NCBI RefSeq assembly: GCF_000156195.1
Contig: NZ_GG688319.1
Location: 1 to 64,000, forward strand
Reading direction: 5' to 3'
Length of the DNA stretch: 64,000 nt
From: Bacteroides finegoldii DSM 17565
GTDB lineage: Bacteria; Bacteroidota; Bacteroidia; Bacteroidales; Bacteroidaceae
Below the pieces are notes generated by a model. The model was given only the letters and a program-made list of their open reading frames with translations. It was not told the origin of the DNA and searched no databases. Both the position numbers and the translations under genes were made by a program. Below are positions 8,925-18,897 of the stretch, in pieces. The first letter of the stretch is position 1. Every line of letters starts with the position of its first letter.

Positions 8925-11348
8925 CTATTTCACTAACGACACATAAACAGGCATTCCCTGGGACAATACAGTCTTCAATACTGTATTTCCCGCTGCATTC
9001 TCTTCCAACGTAATCTTTTGGCTTTCATCACCGCTTTTCACAGTCCATTTACCCTTCAGCTCTATTGAAGCTTGTGTAGGTGTAGTCCGCCAATTATTTT
9101 TGCCAATCGTTTTCGGACGAAGATTAGGATTGCACAACGCCAGTTCCAGTCCGCTTCCACTTTTATCCAGACGTTCCATTACCAGTAACTCCGTTTTAGA
9201 AGCACATACCACTCCCGCCGATAAATTAGAGACCGGAGCAAACAGAGCGTATGCAATGGTAGATGTAGGAAGATACTTCACTATATGCACAGAATCTTGT
9301 GCAGTGATGACCTTAAACAGTTTCTCCTGCTCTTGCTTCTTGGCAAGTTCCTTCATCCGTTCGGAAGTAGTACCCGGAACAACCATAAACTGGTAACTTT
9401 TCTTTTCCGGCTTCACCCCATGATGAAGATAAGCCTTTGCAGCAGTCTCCTTTCCCATTCCGGCAGCCATACCCGCTGATGAAGGAGTAGTCTGTTCACC
9501 GTACTTAATCACCAACCGGTCGTGTCCTTTCGGAACAAAATACCCGGTAGTGGTAGGAGTAACCATCCAAGCGGCAACCTGTGGTTCTATAATCTGTTCT
9601 TTTCCTGCTTTCATTATCTGTCCGTTTACAGTCATATCTCCGGATTCTTTAGATACAATAGATTGGAAAAGATTTGTAGCAGTAATCCATTCATCCGAAT
9701 AGTCGCCTTTCGCCTCTATATCAGTACCAAGACTATACAACATTCCATCAACGGCAAATACAGACTTGCAGAAAGAAAGGTTAGTCGGTTCAAAACGACG
9801 ACTTCCCCAACGATCATCCTGATCGAAAGCAGCCGCAAAAAGGCCACAGTCTTTCCAAGCCAATGCTCCTGCAAAATTAGTCGTTGTTGATTTTTGGTCG
9901 AAACGGTCAGCATCATTTTTATTAGGCGTCATTTCCTTCCAATCCGTATAATGTACTGTAGTACTTCCGGGCATCATATTCCAGTCCCAACCGGCACTCT
10001 TCTTTTCTTTATCAGCGGGATAACCACACTTGGCAAGTCCACCTTCATAAAGTATTTCCAGCGTTCCATGACTTTGGTATCTGCCGAACCGGTTGGTTTT
10101 ATTATATATCTCTCCACCCCAGAAGTTGGTAGTCGGACAACGCATCACTGCCAGCCAATTACCCTGTCTGTAAACTCCTGCCGGGCTGAAATTAAACTGA
10201 TAAAAGCCATCCGCTTTCAGTTCGGGAGCGTCCTTATACTTCTTCGTCTTATAAAAATAATTGTAGTAAGAAGCTAATTCCTGATCATACGGAATCCCTA
10301 GCACATCTCCTCCCACTTCAATCAATGTCTCAAACAATTGTCGCGAGAAATTAATCCCCAAACCGGTAAAAGGGTGTCTGCCCGCCATACTATTCGCAAA
10401 ATAACGGTCTTTATCCGATTCAGAACGTACCGCCATCAAATAAATACTAACCACAGCTTTGCTCATCCGTTGATACGCCTCCTTCTCAATACGGAAGGAA
10501 GTGCCTTTCAGTCGTCCCATATATTCCACCCAAGTGCGATATGAATACATATATCCGTTATAATGGGTATTATGATGAAATCCTGTTCCGTCAGGTTTCA
10601 GTATATCATATCCGCTAGGGCTGTACTGGGTACATCCCGACAGGAAATGAGAGAAAGCGGTTAAGTCCTTGATAGCTTGTTCATCATTTGGGTTATGAAC
10701 CGCACAAATAAACAAATGCGGAAGAACATTATAAATATAGTCTGAGTTCACCTTCAGTCTCAACTCTTCCGCACTGAGATATAATCGGTCCGCCTCCAGC
10801 AAATTCCACACAGCAGCAATTAACCGACTTTTACGTACATCGTCACATACAGACAAGGCACTCAAGAAATCTGCCGGAACTCTGCGTACATCATTATAGT
10901 TACTATATTTATATTTGGGCATACGCTCTATAACTTTCTCCGTAAAGAGAAAATCCAAATAGAGATTGAAACTTTCTTCCGCATCTCCTCCGTCACGTTC
11001 AGCAGCAAAGGCCAACACACGTACCGTTTTGGCAATATCCCGTCCTTGCTGAAGAGTCACTTTTTCTTTAAACGGTGAGACTCCGGTAACAGTCTTTTCA
11101 TCGTACCGTTCCAACTGCCATAGCTGTACTTGCATCAAAGCGGCATCTATTTCTCTTTGATTCGCTTTCGGAGCAGGCAGTTTATATTTCTTCCTAAACT
11201 CCTTCAACTCTTTCTTCTTCACTTCCACATCAGACACTGACATTTCTGTCTGTGCCGAATAGTTTGTGTGGACATTACCCATAGTATAAGGGGATAGACA
11301 TATCCCTACACAAAATGGTAATAAACCAATCCAGTTCTTCAATTTCAT
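8925..11348 (-). CDS. PL8-like polysaccharide lyase (chondroitinase/hyaluronidase type)
   Basis: An 807-residue secreted lyase of the PL8 fold: an alpha/alpha toroid (about residues 45-370) followed by beta-sandwich domains. By manual comparison with chondroitinase ABC, the four catalytic residues are kept. H259 and Y266 lie in the DGT...HH...GY segment, R324 lies in AGRHPF, and E413 lies in EIYNK-NR-GRYQSHG. The GWDWNMMPGSTTVH segment is also typical. The enzyme would cut uronic-acid-containing chains by beta-elimination to give 4,5-unsaturated products. It lacks the N-terminal jelly-roll domain of the larger chondroitinase ABC at 29711-32788, so it may differ in substrate or be exo-acting. 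It sits 34 bp after a PL29-like gene and 19 bp before the fucosidase. Confidence 0.88.
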   Translation of the reverse strand: MKLKNWIGLLPFCVGICLSPYTMGNVHTNYSAQTEMSVSDVEVKKKELKEFRKKYKLPAPKANQREIDAALMQVQLWQLERYDEKTVTGVSPFKEKVTLQQGRDIAKTVRVLAFAAERDGGDAEESFNLYLDFLFTEKVIERMPKYKYSNYNDVRRVPADFLSALSVCDDVRKSRLIAAVWNLLEADRLYLSAEELRLKVNSDYIYNVLPHLFICAVHNPNDEQAIKDLTAFSHFLSGCTQYSPSGYDILKPDGTGFHHNTHYNGYMYSYRTWVEYMGRLKGTSFRIEKEAYQRMSKAVVSIYLMAVRSESDKDRYFANSMAGRHPFTGLGINFSRQLFETLIEVGGDVLGIPYDQELASYYNYFYKTKKYKDAPELKADGFYQFNFSPAGVYRQGNWLAVMRCPTTNFWGGEIYNKTNRFGRYQSHGTLEILYEGGLAKCGYPADKEKKSAGWDWNMMPGSTTVHYTDWKEMTPNKNDADRFDQKSTTTNFAGALAWKDCGLFAAAFDQDDRWGSRRFEPTNLSFCKSVFAVDGMLYSLGTDIEAKGDYSDEWITATNLFQSIVSKESGDMTVNGQIMKAGKEQIIEPQVAAWMVTPTTTGYFVPKGHDRLVIKYGEQTTPSSAGMAAGMGKETAAKAYLHHGVKPEKKSYQFMVVPGTTSERMKELAKKQEQEKLFKVITAQDSVHIVKYLPTSTIAYALFAPVSNLSAGVVCASKTELLVMERLDKSGSGLELALCNPNLRPKTIGKNNWRTTPTQASIELKGKWTVKSGDESQKITLEENAAGNTVLKTVLSQGMPVYVSLVK

Positions 11349-11382
11349 AATTATTTATCTTTTGTAGTAGCTTTCTTTATAC

Positions 11383-13671
11383 CTATTTCAACGCTTTCAG
11401 CCAATCAGGCACAAAACCCAAACGACGTTCCAATTGTGCCTCATACAATGACTCCGGCTCTACCGGAGTACCATGACTTTCGTCAAGCTTTACCTGCTCT
11501 TGTACAAAATTCAACGGATCGCCATGAAAACCGACAATCGTCGGTGGCAAGAATTTCCACCCTTTAAAGCCGATACGCCACCAATCGAATACTCCGGAAG
11601 GAGCGGAATTACCACTTGCAACCCGGGATCTTTCCGAATACATATTCCAAATAGTAAGATCATCCAAATGATTAGGCAACTGATCATAATCACCTCCCTG
11701 ACGGAATTGCATGAACCCACCCTTACAAGCATCTATCAATGTGGCACGAGGTTGTGTGGCATGAGACTCGAAGCAAGCGTCTTTCCCCCAATGCACACGC
11801 CAGATAACCGCCCCCATACTCGGTTTGGAAACACCGCAAGCGTGATATTGTCCGGCACCTTCCTCACGTGTATTTCTATCATCAATCAACAATCCATTCG
11901 TACGGTCTGTCACCTTACCGATAAACACACGCGAAGAACCTGCGGAACGGATAGCGGAATGTCCGCGATTACCATCTATCGTGATATCATAAGCCGACAC
12001 ATTGGCACTATTGATAATGGAAGTAGCTTCACTCACACTTGTGAACTTCACACGCCGCATCCATGAATTAGTCAATCGAACCATATTCAACGGCTTGTAT
12101 GCACCATCGTCCTCCCAAGTGCCATGATGTTTGAAATCATCTTTTGCCTGTCCCACAAAAGACAAATCCTCCACTCCCACTTCTTCATAATGCGGATACC
12201 GATGAATCTCCCATTTCCAACGTGCTTCCACTTCATGCATAATCGGCTCTTTAAAAGTAATACGATTACCACTTTTAGCTATAATCTGATGGAAATCCTG
12301 TATCTGTACACCATTCTCTATTATATTAGTCATCGTTGCCTCCGCCTTATATGGAGACAATTCTTTATCTACCAGTTCAGGAGTATTATCCTTTAAATAC
12401 AGACACACCCAATCACCCTTGTTCAAACCGGTTGCATCATCTACTTCTACCACATAGGTACCTTTTTTTGCGTCAGAGGTTACAGTGCACATCTTGCGGG
12501 TATCCGAATTATGTTTCAGTTCAAACATACATGGAGATGAATACATCACCTCTGTACTTCCGGGCAAATTAGGAGTCGCCATAATCAACTTAGTCTTATC
12601 CGGACCGTCACCTTTAATAACCAAATGTCCGCCAGTAATAGGAATACTATAACTTGTATTATTCCCTTTACTATCTGTTGCATACGTCTTTCCCGCTTCC
12701 GGCTCTCTCATACCATTATCGTCCTCATTATGCAACACATACTCTCCTTCAGGGAAATAGATCACAACACGGGCATTCGGATTATTGCCATTTGTATCAT
12801 TCTTGCGGGTCAGATTCTTCTCTTGCAAAATATCAATCAATGCAGCCCGAGCTGTCAGATTTTTCGCATTCATCCGTTCTTTCACATTCATCACCTCATA
12901 TCCCAAAGAGAAGCCATCTGGAGGAGCTACTTCCCCATGATGATATCCGGCATACGAAAAATCGAGCAGAACATTATCCGAAGTTCCTAACACAAATTTA
13001 TTCCAAGCTTCAGTAGTACCTTTTCCCAGCACAACAGAAGTTATTATCAACTCTCCACAACACAAAGACAAACCGACAGTCTTATTTTTTTCATCAGCGA
13101 CAAGTCCATTCATTAAAGAATAAGCAGCCGATGTAGTAGATATCACATCTGTCGGCCTACTAGTCAGTTGCTTCCATTGCATCCCGTTGAATGACACTTC
13201 CCAATAGTTCTTTTCATTTAGCCTCAACCGTGGTACAAATGTCCCCTTTCCCGTTTTGGCAAGGGCAGCTACCGGCTCACCGTTCACGTCAGTCAGTATG
13301 TCCTCCGTATTATAGAACTCGTATATCCAATATCCTTCTTCATTAATCCCCAATATGGGAATTTCCTTTTTTTCGTTTTTCCCTACCTCTGGATAGATCC
13401 TTAGAAGATGACCGTTCTCCAACTCCATTACCCAAACATTGTCCTGTTCCTGGAAATAAGTGAGTACCCTCAACTTTCCATCTGCCAACTGCTGCATATC
13501 AGCAATATCCTGATTCATTTGTGCAATATACGCAGCAACCTCCGTCTCCGGAATCTGCCCTTCGATATATTCTTTTGAGTCTTCATCCTTACATCCAAGC
13601 AACAACACCTGTGATATAATCATACTTATCACAGGTGCCATTTGCCGGAATTTCTTTACGAAATTATTCAT
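11383..13671 (-). CDS. PL29-like (DUF4955) polysaccharide lyase lipoprotein, copy 1
   Basis: A 762-residue lipoprotein (lipobox cysteine C27). It has an N-terminal DUF4988-type segment (about residues 40-170), a pectate-lyase-like right-handed beta-helix body, and a C-terminal DUF4955-type end (SLYEAQLERRLGFVPDWLKA). It is clearly a tandem paralogue of the next upstream gene: both share FSYAGYHHGE/YSYAGYDHGE, the CGVSKPS segment and ACFESHATQPRATL. From memory, BT3328 of B. thetaiotaomicron, a protein of this type in the chondroitin PUL, founded lyase family PL29, which acts on chondroitin, dermatan and hyaluronan. Lyase function here is inferred from that relationship and from the neighbours; I cannot name catalytic residues. 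A surface location is likely. Confidence 0.78.
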   Translation of the reverse strand: MNNFVKKFRQMAPVISMIISQVLLLGCKDEDSKEYIEGQIPETEVAAYIAQMNQDIADMQQLADGKLRVLTYFQEQDNVWVMELENGHLLRIYPEVGKNEKKEIPILGINEEGYWIYEFYNTEDILTDVNGEPVAALAKTGKGTFVPRLRLNEKNYWEVSFNGMQWKQLTSRPTDVISTTSAAYSLMNGLVADEKNKTVGLSLCCGELIITSVVLGKGTTEAWNKFVLGTSDNVLLDFSYAGYHHGEVAPPDGFSLGYEVMNVKERMNAKNLTARAALIDILQEKNLTRKNDTNGNNPNARVVIYFPEGEYVLHNEDDNGMREPEAGKTYATDSKGNNTSYSIPITGGHLVIKGDGPDKTKLIMATPNLPGSTEVMYSSPCMFELKHNSDTRKMCTVTSDAKKGTYVVEVDDATGLNKGDWVCLYLKDNTPELVDKELSPYKAEATMTNIIENGVQIQDFHQIIAKSGNRITFKEPIMHEVEARWKWEIHRYPHYEEVGVEDLSFVGQAKDDFKHHGTWEDDGAYKPLNMVRLTNSWMRRVKFTSVSEATSIINSANVSAYDITIDGNRGHSAIRSAGSSRVFIGKVTDRTNGLLIDDRNTREEGAGQYHACGVSKPSMGAVIWRVHWGKDACFESHATQPRATLIDACKGGFMQFRQGGDYDQLPNHLDDLTIWNMYSERSRVASGNSAPSGVFDWWRIGFKGWKFLPPTIVGFHGDPLNFVQEQVKLDESHGTPVEPESLYEAQLERRLGFVPDWLKALK

Positions 13672-13685
13672 TTATTCAAGTATTA

Positions 13686-15968
13686 TTATTTCAAAGCCCT
13701 TAACCAAGCTGGTACTGCTCCCAGACGTTTTTCCAACTGTGCCTCATAAAGAGACTCGGGAGTAACCCTCGTTCCAGTACTTTCTTCATAAGCAAGCTGG
13801 TTTTCCTCTTGTGAGAATGTCACGGCCTGGCCATGAGTACCGACTACGATAGGCGGATAAATCTTCCACCACTTATCTGTATTATTCCACCAAGTGAAAT
13901 TAGTAGAAAAGTCTCGCTTCTGTTCATCAATTGTTCCGGTCACATTCAGATTCCATATAGTCAAATCACTCAAATGATTCGGCGCCTCATCTTCTGCGCC
14001 ACCTGCATGATAACGAACCAACCCACCACTACAATTATCAAATAGAGTAGCACGAGGTTGTGTGGCATGAGATTCGAAACAAGCATTACTACCCCAGTTC
14101 GAATTCCAAATCACATTACCAATACTTGGTTTGGAAACACCACATCCATGCCACTGTCCTTGACCGATAACTCCGTATTTATTAGCAGTTCCATCTTTAC
14201 TTTGATCATTTATCTTACCAATGAATATACGTGTCGAACCGGCAGAACGTACTGCTCCATGTCCACGATTACCTCTGATTTCAATATTATAGGCAGAGCA
14301 ATTGGCTGATTCGGAAATAGTCAACGCCTCACTTACACTCTCAAAATCTACATTACGTACCCAGGAATTAACTAATCGTACCATAGCGATCGGTCTATAT
14401 TCTTGATCATATCGCCATGCATCTACGTTACTCGGTGCACCATCACCGTGATGATAATAGGGAGTGATTGCCTGGCCTACGAAAGTTAAATCCTCTATTC
14501 CCACATTTTCGTAATACTTATATTCGCGAATTTCCCAACCCAAACAATCGTCATACTGGGTGTCAATATCATGCATAATCGGTTCATAGAAAACAACGCG
14601 ATTACCACCGACTGATTTTATTTGATGAAATTCCGTAACTTTAATTCCGTAATTATCATTAGATTTCTCTGCCGTAATAGGAACAGGCTGTTGTTCTATT
14701 GACCACGAACCGGTCGGGGTAATAGGACCAAGTTCTTTTGCCAATAAATCTTTATTACCACTCCGCAAACGTAACTGTACCCATTTACCCGGCTTCAATC
14801 CGGTAGTTGAAGAAACCACAAGATTAGACTCACCTTTCTTCGCATTTTCTACAACATTCGCCAATAACGGAGAATGTCCTGCATTATTCGGGCTATTAGT
14901 ATGTTTGATACTTAACATAGGAACATTAGTAGCCTCCGTATCTCCATTCGGCGTTTTCATCACCAGCCAAGTCAATTGAGGACCATCCCCCTTGATAATG
15001 AAGTTTCCTCCTAAAATATCATAAGGGAAGTTCTTTCCAGCTTCTTCATGCAGAACATACTCACCTGCAGGAAAGTAAATCACAATCTTGGCATTCGCAT
15101 TAGTAGCATTCGAAGTCGTTTTACGAATAAGTTTATTTTCATCCAATATACGAATAAAAGCTTCTAAAGCAGTAATATTCTCCTGTTCCATGCGTTGTTT
15201 CACATTACAAACCTTATACCCCCAAGCAAAACCATCCTTAGGAGCAGTTTCACCGTGATCATATCCGGCATACGAATAATCCAGCAACACATTATCATCA
15301 CTATTCATTAAAAATTTCTTCCATGCCTGTGCCGTACCATTATTAACCGTATTCAGTTTAAGTATACCGTTACCCGCACGAGATTCTAAAGTAATAGTAT
15401 TGGTTACTTCATCTAAAATAACGGAACGATAAAGAGAAAAGTTAGCAGCCGTTTTCTCAGCCAACGATGGAGCAATATTATCACCTAAACGTTTCCATTG
15501 AATTCCATTGTAAGAAACCTGCCAATAACCGTCTTTACCTAATGCAATTTGAGGAGTAAATATACCTTTCCCCGTCTTGCTTAAAGCAGGAGCAGGATTT
15601 CCTTGCAGGTCAGTAAGGACAGCTGAAGTCCCGCCTAACAGATAATTCCAATAACCATCTTCGTCAATACTCAGAAGAGGAATATCTTTATCTTCAGTAG
15701 CCTGAGCATTAGCGTCTACAATCTGTTGATTGCTAAGTTGCAATTTATAGAAGCCTTTACTATCAGTGATATAATCAACAATCTCCGCTTTATTATCCAT
15801 CATGGCCTGATAGGCGGAAATATTAGTGTTGTATTGAGCAATAAGTTCCGTTAACTGTTCAGGTTGCTCTGGAATAGGTTGATTACTTATTACTTCATCA
15901 TCTGAACAAGATATAAATGACATAGCAATAAATAAACAAGTAGCCAAATAGTGTAAACGATATTTCAT
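13686..15968 (-). CDS. PL29-like (DUF4955) polysaccharide lyase lipoprotein, copy 2
   Basis: A 760-residue lipoprotein when started at the ATG at 15968. The frame is open further upstream to 16067, but the lipoprotein signal (MKYRLHYLATCLFIAMSF, C21) begins only here. Its domains match the neighbouring copy: a DUF4988-type N-terminal segment with DGYWNYLLGG and DGYWQVSYNG repeats, a beta-helix body with RIFIGKINDQSKDG, and a DUF4955-type C-terminus. The stop codon is 14 bp before the start of copy 1. The 99-bp gap to the gene upstream is the longest within this operon. Two tandem copies suggest division of labour between differently sulfated chains, which is inference. Confidence 0.78.
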   Translation of the reverse strand: MKYRLHYLATCLFIAMSFISCSDDEVISNQPIPEQPEQLTELIAQYNTNISAYQAMMDNKAEIVDYITDSKGFYKLQLSNQQIVDANAQATEDKDIPLLSIDEDGYWNYLLGGTSAVLTDLQGNPAPALSKTGKGIFTPQIALGKDGYWQVSYNGIQWKRLGDNIAPSLAEKTAANFSLYRSVILDEVTNTITLESRAGNGILKLNTVNNGTAQAWKKFLMNSDDNVLLDYSYAGYDHGETAPKDGFAWGYKVCNVKQRMEQENITALEAFIRILDENKLIRKTTSNATNANAKIVIYFPAGEYVLHEEAGKNFPYDILGGNFIIKGDGPQLTWLVMKTPNGDTEATNVPMLSIKHTNSPNNAGHSPLLANVVENAKKGESNLVVSSTTGLKPGKWVQLRLRSGNKDLLAKELGPITPTGSWSIEQQPVPITAEKSNDNYGIKVTEFHQIKSVGGNRVVFYEPIMHDIDTQYDDCLGWEIREYKYYENVGIEDLTFVGQAITPYYHHGDGAPSNVDAWRYDQEYRPIAMVRLVNSWVRNVDFESVSEALTISESANCSAYNIEIRGNRGHGAVRSAGSTRIFIGKINDQSKDGTANKYGVIGQGQWHGCGVSKPSIGNVIWNSNWGSNACFESHATQPRATLFDNCSGGLVRYHAGGAEDEAPNHLSDLTIWNLNVTGTIDEQKRDFSTNFTWWNNTDKWWKIYPPIVVGTHGQAVTFSQEENQLAYEESTGTRVTPESLYEAQLEKRLGAVPAWLRALK

Positions 15969-16067
15969 GTTTTTCGAATTTAAGTGGTACAATAAGAAAA
16001 GAAGAATCTGCCAGCTTCTATTCATGCCAACAGACTCTCCTTTATTTATTCTAATCTGTTGCAACAA

Positions 16068-17996
16068 CTATTCGATTGTTGCACCTATGCCTTGATATTC
16101 AGGCTTAAGAGTGTATTTACCTTCGGTATCAACAAGTGTGCCATCAACAAACGGAGTTGTTAACTCTGGGATTATGACATTATCCTCAAAAACCTTATTA
16201 TCTCTAAAAATACCCCATATCAACGGATTGTCTTCAATAGTTGTGAATACTTTGTTATTGGAGATATCTTCAATATCAAAAGTCTCCATACTTCCTAATT
16301 CTGATAAGAAGCTAGCCGTTGCATTTTTATTTGCTATAAGAGCTACATCATACCAAACTAAATTATTCTTCATCTTCCATCCTTTCCTATAAGGTATCTT
16401 CATAAGACCAGAAGTAGAGTTATCATGATTCAATAATGTATTTATCAAGGTATTATTCTCAATACAAACATCTATTCCATCCAGCACAGTGGCTTTAGCT
16501 GTTGTCATTAATGGAGCTAATGAAACTGCTTTATTTTCTGTTGTACAGTAAAATACATTATTACGTATCGTCATATTGCCATATTGTCCTTGATCATATC
16601 TTAAAAACAAGGCTGTCCGATCTTCTTTAGCTTGCTGTGCCGGTATCGCTATATGGCAAGATTCTATCAATAAATTCTTTATACCAGATTTAGCGTTATT
16701 GAAATTTGAGAAATTTTTGTCTACCATAAACTCGATTCTACAATGATCAAAATACAATCTCTCAATTATATTCCCAGATAGATTAAACCAATAGACACTA
16801 CTAGTTCCTTCTGATGACAAAGAAACACCTTTACATAAGAAGCCTATGCCTTCTGCTAAATTTCCTAAAGAGATATTACCTGTGGTAGATATTTTAGAAG
16901 AATATTTATTATCTTTCCTTTCTGCAATCAAAACTAAATCAGTAACAGGACCACTTTTTTTCACAGTAGCACCATCTGCAATAAAATAAACACCTGTAGC
17001 AGGAACAGTTTCACCATCTTGAAGTAGTTTCGCATCCGGATAATCAAACTTATTAATCACCACATCCCCAATCTTGATATCAAATCCAGCCTGATACTCC
17101 GCCCAGTAACTGTCCGAAATCGTTTTAGCCTTTATTTGATCAGTAGCTGTATTTACTCCATGAGTGACTTCTACCCTAATTGTACATTCACTCGGAGTGG
17201 AAGGAGGAGTTACGGTTACGGTAACTTCCGTAGTACCGGCTGAATACTCTGAAACTTTCGCATTCCAAGCTGCCGGAGCATTTACCCTAACCAAATCACC
17301 ATCTGCCAAATTTACTTTTACTGTAAAAGAAGCCTCAACGCCACCAGCTATCATCCAAGCCCCGTCAGCCACACTTTCCGGAACATTGATGGCACATTCC
17401 AAACCTTTCACTACAGGAATTTGGTAAACTTCACTGCCAATCGTAACATTGAAACAGCCGTCTTTCACCTCTACTTTATTTATCAACGGAGTATTTTCAT
17501 TTACTCCTTCTGCTAAGCCATTTTCCAAAAACTTCCAAGTAGAACCATTATCGTAGCTTACCTGCCAATACTTCTTGCCATCAGCATCTGGGTTCGCTTC
17601 AATCTTAAACTGCGGAGTTATCGTCGCATCCTCACCGTTTTCTGCTTTAGCACGCCATTCGGTCTTGCTTCCGGCAATTACCCAATAACCGTCATCACTG
17701 ATATCAATAGATGGATAATTACCTCCTACCTCGCCCTGCGTCAATGTCAATGTCTCACCATTGCTTAAAGTCAACGTATAGGTGTCACCATCAATGGAAT
17801 AATCTGTAATCGTTTTATTGCCATCCAATGCTACACGCAAGATATTCATCTCATCGTTCAACCGTTGTACTTGTGCTTCCACACTCGCCACACGGTCTTT
17901 CAAGGCATCAATGTCCTTTTCCAAATCGTCTGTGTCACACGCAACAAAGACTAGTGCCAACAAACTGAATAATATGAATGATTTATAGTATCTCAT
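16068..17996 (-). CDS. DUF4988-type surface lipoprotein with beta-helix C-terminus
   Basis: A 642-residue lipoprotein (C20). After the lipobox comes a short coiled coil with heptads (about residues 24-58), then DUF4988-type repeats with DDGYWVIAGSKTEW and YWQVSYDNGSTWKF, and a BACON-like beta-sandwich stretch near residues 200-300. The C-terminal part (about 320-640) has asparagine-rich NN-turn repeats such as IRNNVFYC and IENNTLINT, typical of a right-handed parallel beta-helix. No catalytic motif is recognised. By operon position after susC/susD it is a candidate surface glycan-binding protein, but an enzyme cannot be excluded. It is a close relative in layout of the 632-residue protein at 18898-20796. 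Confidence 0.7.
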   Translation of the reverse strand: MRYYKSFILFSLLALVFVACDTDDLEKDIDALKDRVASVEAQVQRLNDEMNILRVALDGNKTITDYSIDGDTYTLTLSNGETLTLTQGEVGGNYPSIDISDDGYWVIAGSKTEWRAKAENGEDATITPQFKIEANPDADGKKYWQVSYDNGSTWKFLENGLAEGVNENTPLINKVEVKDGCFNVTIGSEVYQIPVVKGLECAINVPESVADGAWMIAGGVEASFTVKVNLADGDLVRVNAPAAWNAKVSEYSAGTTEVTVTVTPPSTPSECTIRVEVTHGVNTATDQIKAKTISDSYWAEYQAGFDIKIGDVVINKFDYPDAKLLQDGETVPATGVYFIADGATVKKSGPVTDLVLIAERKDNKYSSKISTTGNISLGNLAEGIGFLCKGVSLSSEGTSSVYWFNLSGNIIERLYFDHCRIEFMVDKNFSNFNNAKSGIKNLLIESCHIAIPAQQAKEDRTALFLRYDQGQYGNMTIRNNVFYCTTENKAVSLAPLMTTAKATVLDGIDVCIENNTLINTLLNHDNSTSGLMKIPYRKGWKMKNNLVWYDVALIANKNATASFLSELGSMETFDIEDISNNKVFTTIEDNPLIWGIFRDNKVFEDNVIIPELTTPFVDGTLVDTEGKYTLKPEYQGIGATIE

Positions 17997-18024
17997 AATA
18001 ATTTCTTTACTTTATTGATTCCAC

Positions 18025-18885
18025 TTATTCACTAACTGTCACTTTCAACGATTTAATCAAACGATAGCCCTCCTTAGAGAATATCTGAAAATGAACATCA
18101 TACACTCCCGGATCTACCCCTGTCGTCTGAATAGTCAATGACGTATCGGTCAAATCTACCATCAGAGGTGTAGGATCAATGATTATCTTATCCACATTAA
18201 TCTGTTCTACTTTCAACTCTTTCAGAGTATTCTTCGCAATCGTTACAGAGGTCAGACTAGTTGCTCCATCTGCAAAAGTCATATTCAGTCCTCCCAACAG
18301 AGGAATATCTGTTGTACCTCCTCCTACAAAAGAAAAAGTCATTACATTATCCTTAACCACCACATCCGCAAATATACTTCCGGGAATCTTTGTAATATCC
18401 GCAATGTTATAAGGTCCTCCGATACGCTGTGTTTCGCCACCTGCAATGGTATAACACCAATAGCCCTCTTCATCAATTGAGATCGTCGGCGTTTCACCGT
18501 CTTTTCCGTCTTCAGGCTTTGCCTTGCTAGACAATTTTATTGTTTCACCATTGAGAGTATAGGTCCAATAACCGTCTTCACTGACTCCCAATACCGGTAT
18601 ATCTTCGTCAGGTAATCCGCTATAAACAGTCAGTTCCATACCATCACTCATTTTCAAGGTATAATTGCCTTTCTCATCCATAGAATATTCAGTGATAAGA
18701 ACAATTCCCTGCATAGCCTCTTGGAAAGATTTAATGCTTGTATTCAGACTTTCCAAATTATCGGTTAATGCGTCCAAGCGAGCATTCAGTTCATCAATGT
18801 CTTTGCGTATATCATCCTTATCATCACACGCTGTAAAAGTAATGACAGGTAATAGGCTTAATAGTAGTATTAATATCTTTTTCAT
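18025..18885 (-). CDS. Short DUF4988-type surface lipoprotein
   Basis: A 286-residue lipoprotein (C20) with a coiled-coil start (about residues 25-60) and DUF4988-type repeats (VSEDGYWTYTLNGE, IDEEGYWCYTIAGG). A short beta-rich C-terminus follows. It lacks the beta-helix half of its two flanking paralogues, so it looks like a reduced version. It is not a broken gene, since it has its own closing domain and stop. Spacing to the genes on both sides is 12-28 bp, so it is co-transcribed. The function is unknown; a spacer, adaptor or glycan-binding role at the cell surface is possible. Confidence 0.68.
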   Translation of the reverse strand: MKKILILLLSLLPVITFTACDDKDDIRKDIDELNARLDALTDNLESLNTSIKSFQEAMQGIVLITEYSMDEKGNYTLKMSDGMELTVYSGLPDEDIPVLGVSEDGYWTYTLNGETIKLSSKAKPEDGKDGETPTISIDEEGYWCYTIAGGETQRIGGPYNIADITKIPGSIFADVVVKDNVMTFSFVGGGTTDIPLLGGLNMTFADGATSLTSVTIAKNTLKELKVEQINVDKIIIDPTPLMVDLTDTSLTIQTTGVDPGVYDVHFQIFSKEGYRLIKSLKVTVSE

Positions 18886-18897
18886 ATTATCTTAGTT

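Noticed and set aside
18025..18885. Truncated pseudogene of the larger DUF4988 proteins
   Set aside because: It has an intact lipoprotein signal, its own C-terminal domain and normal operon spacing, so it reads as a complete short protein.
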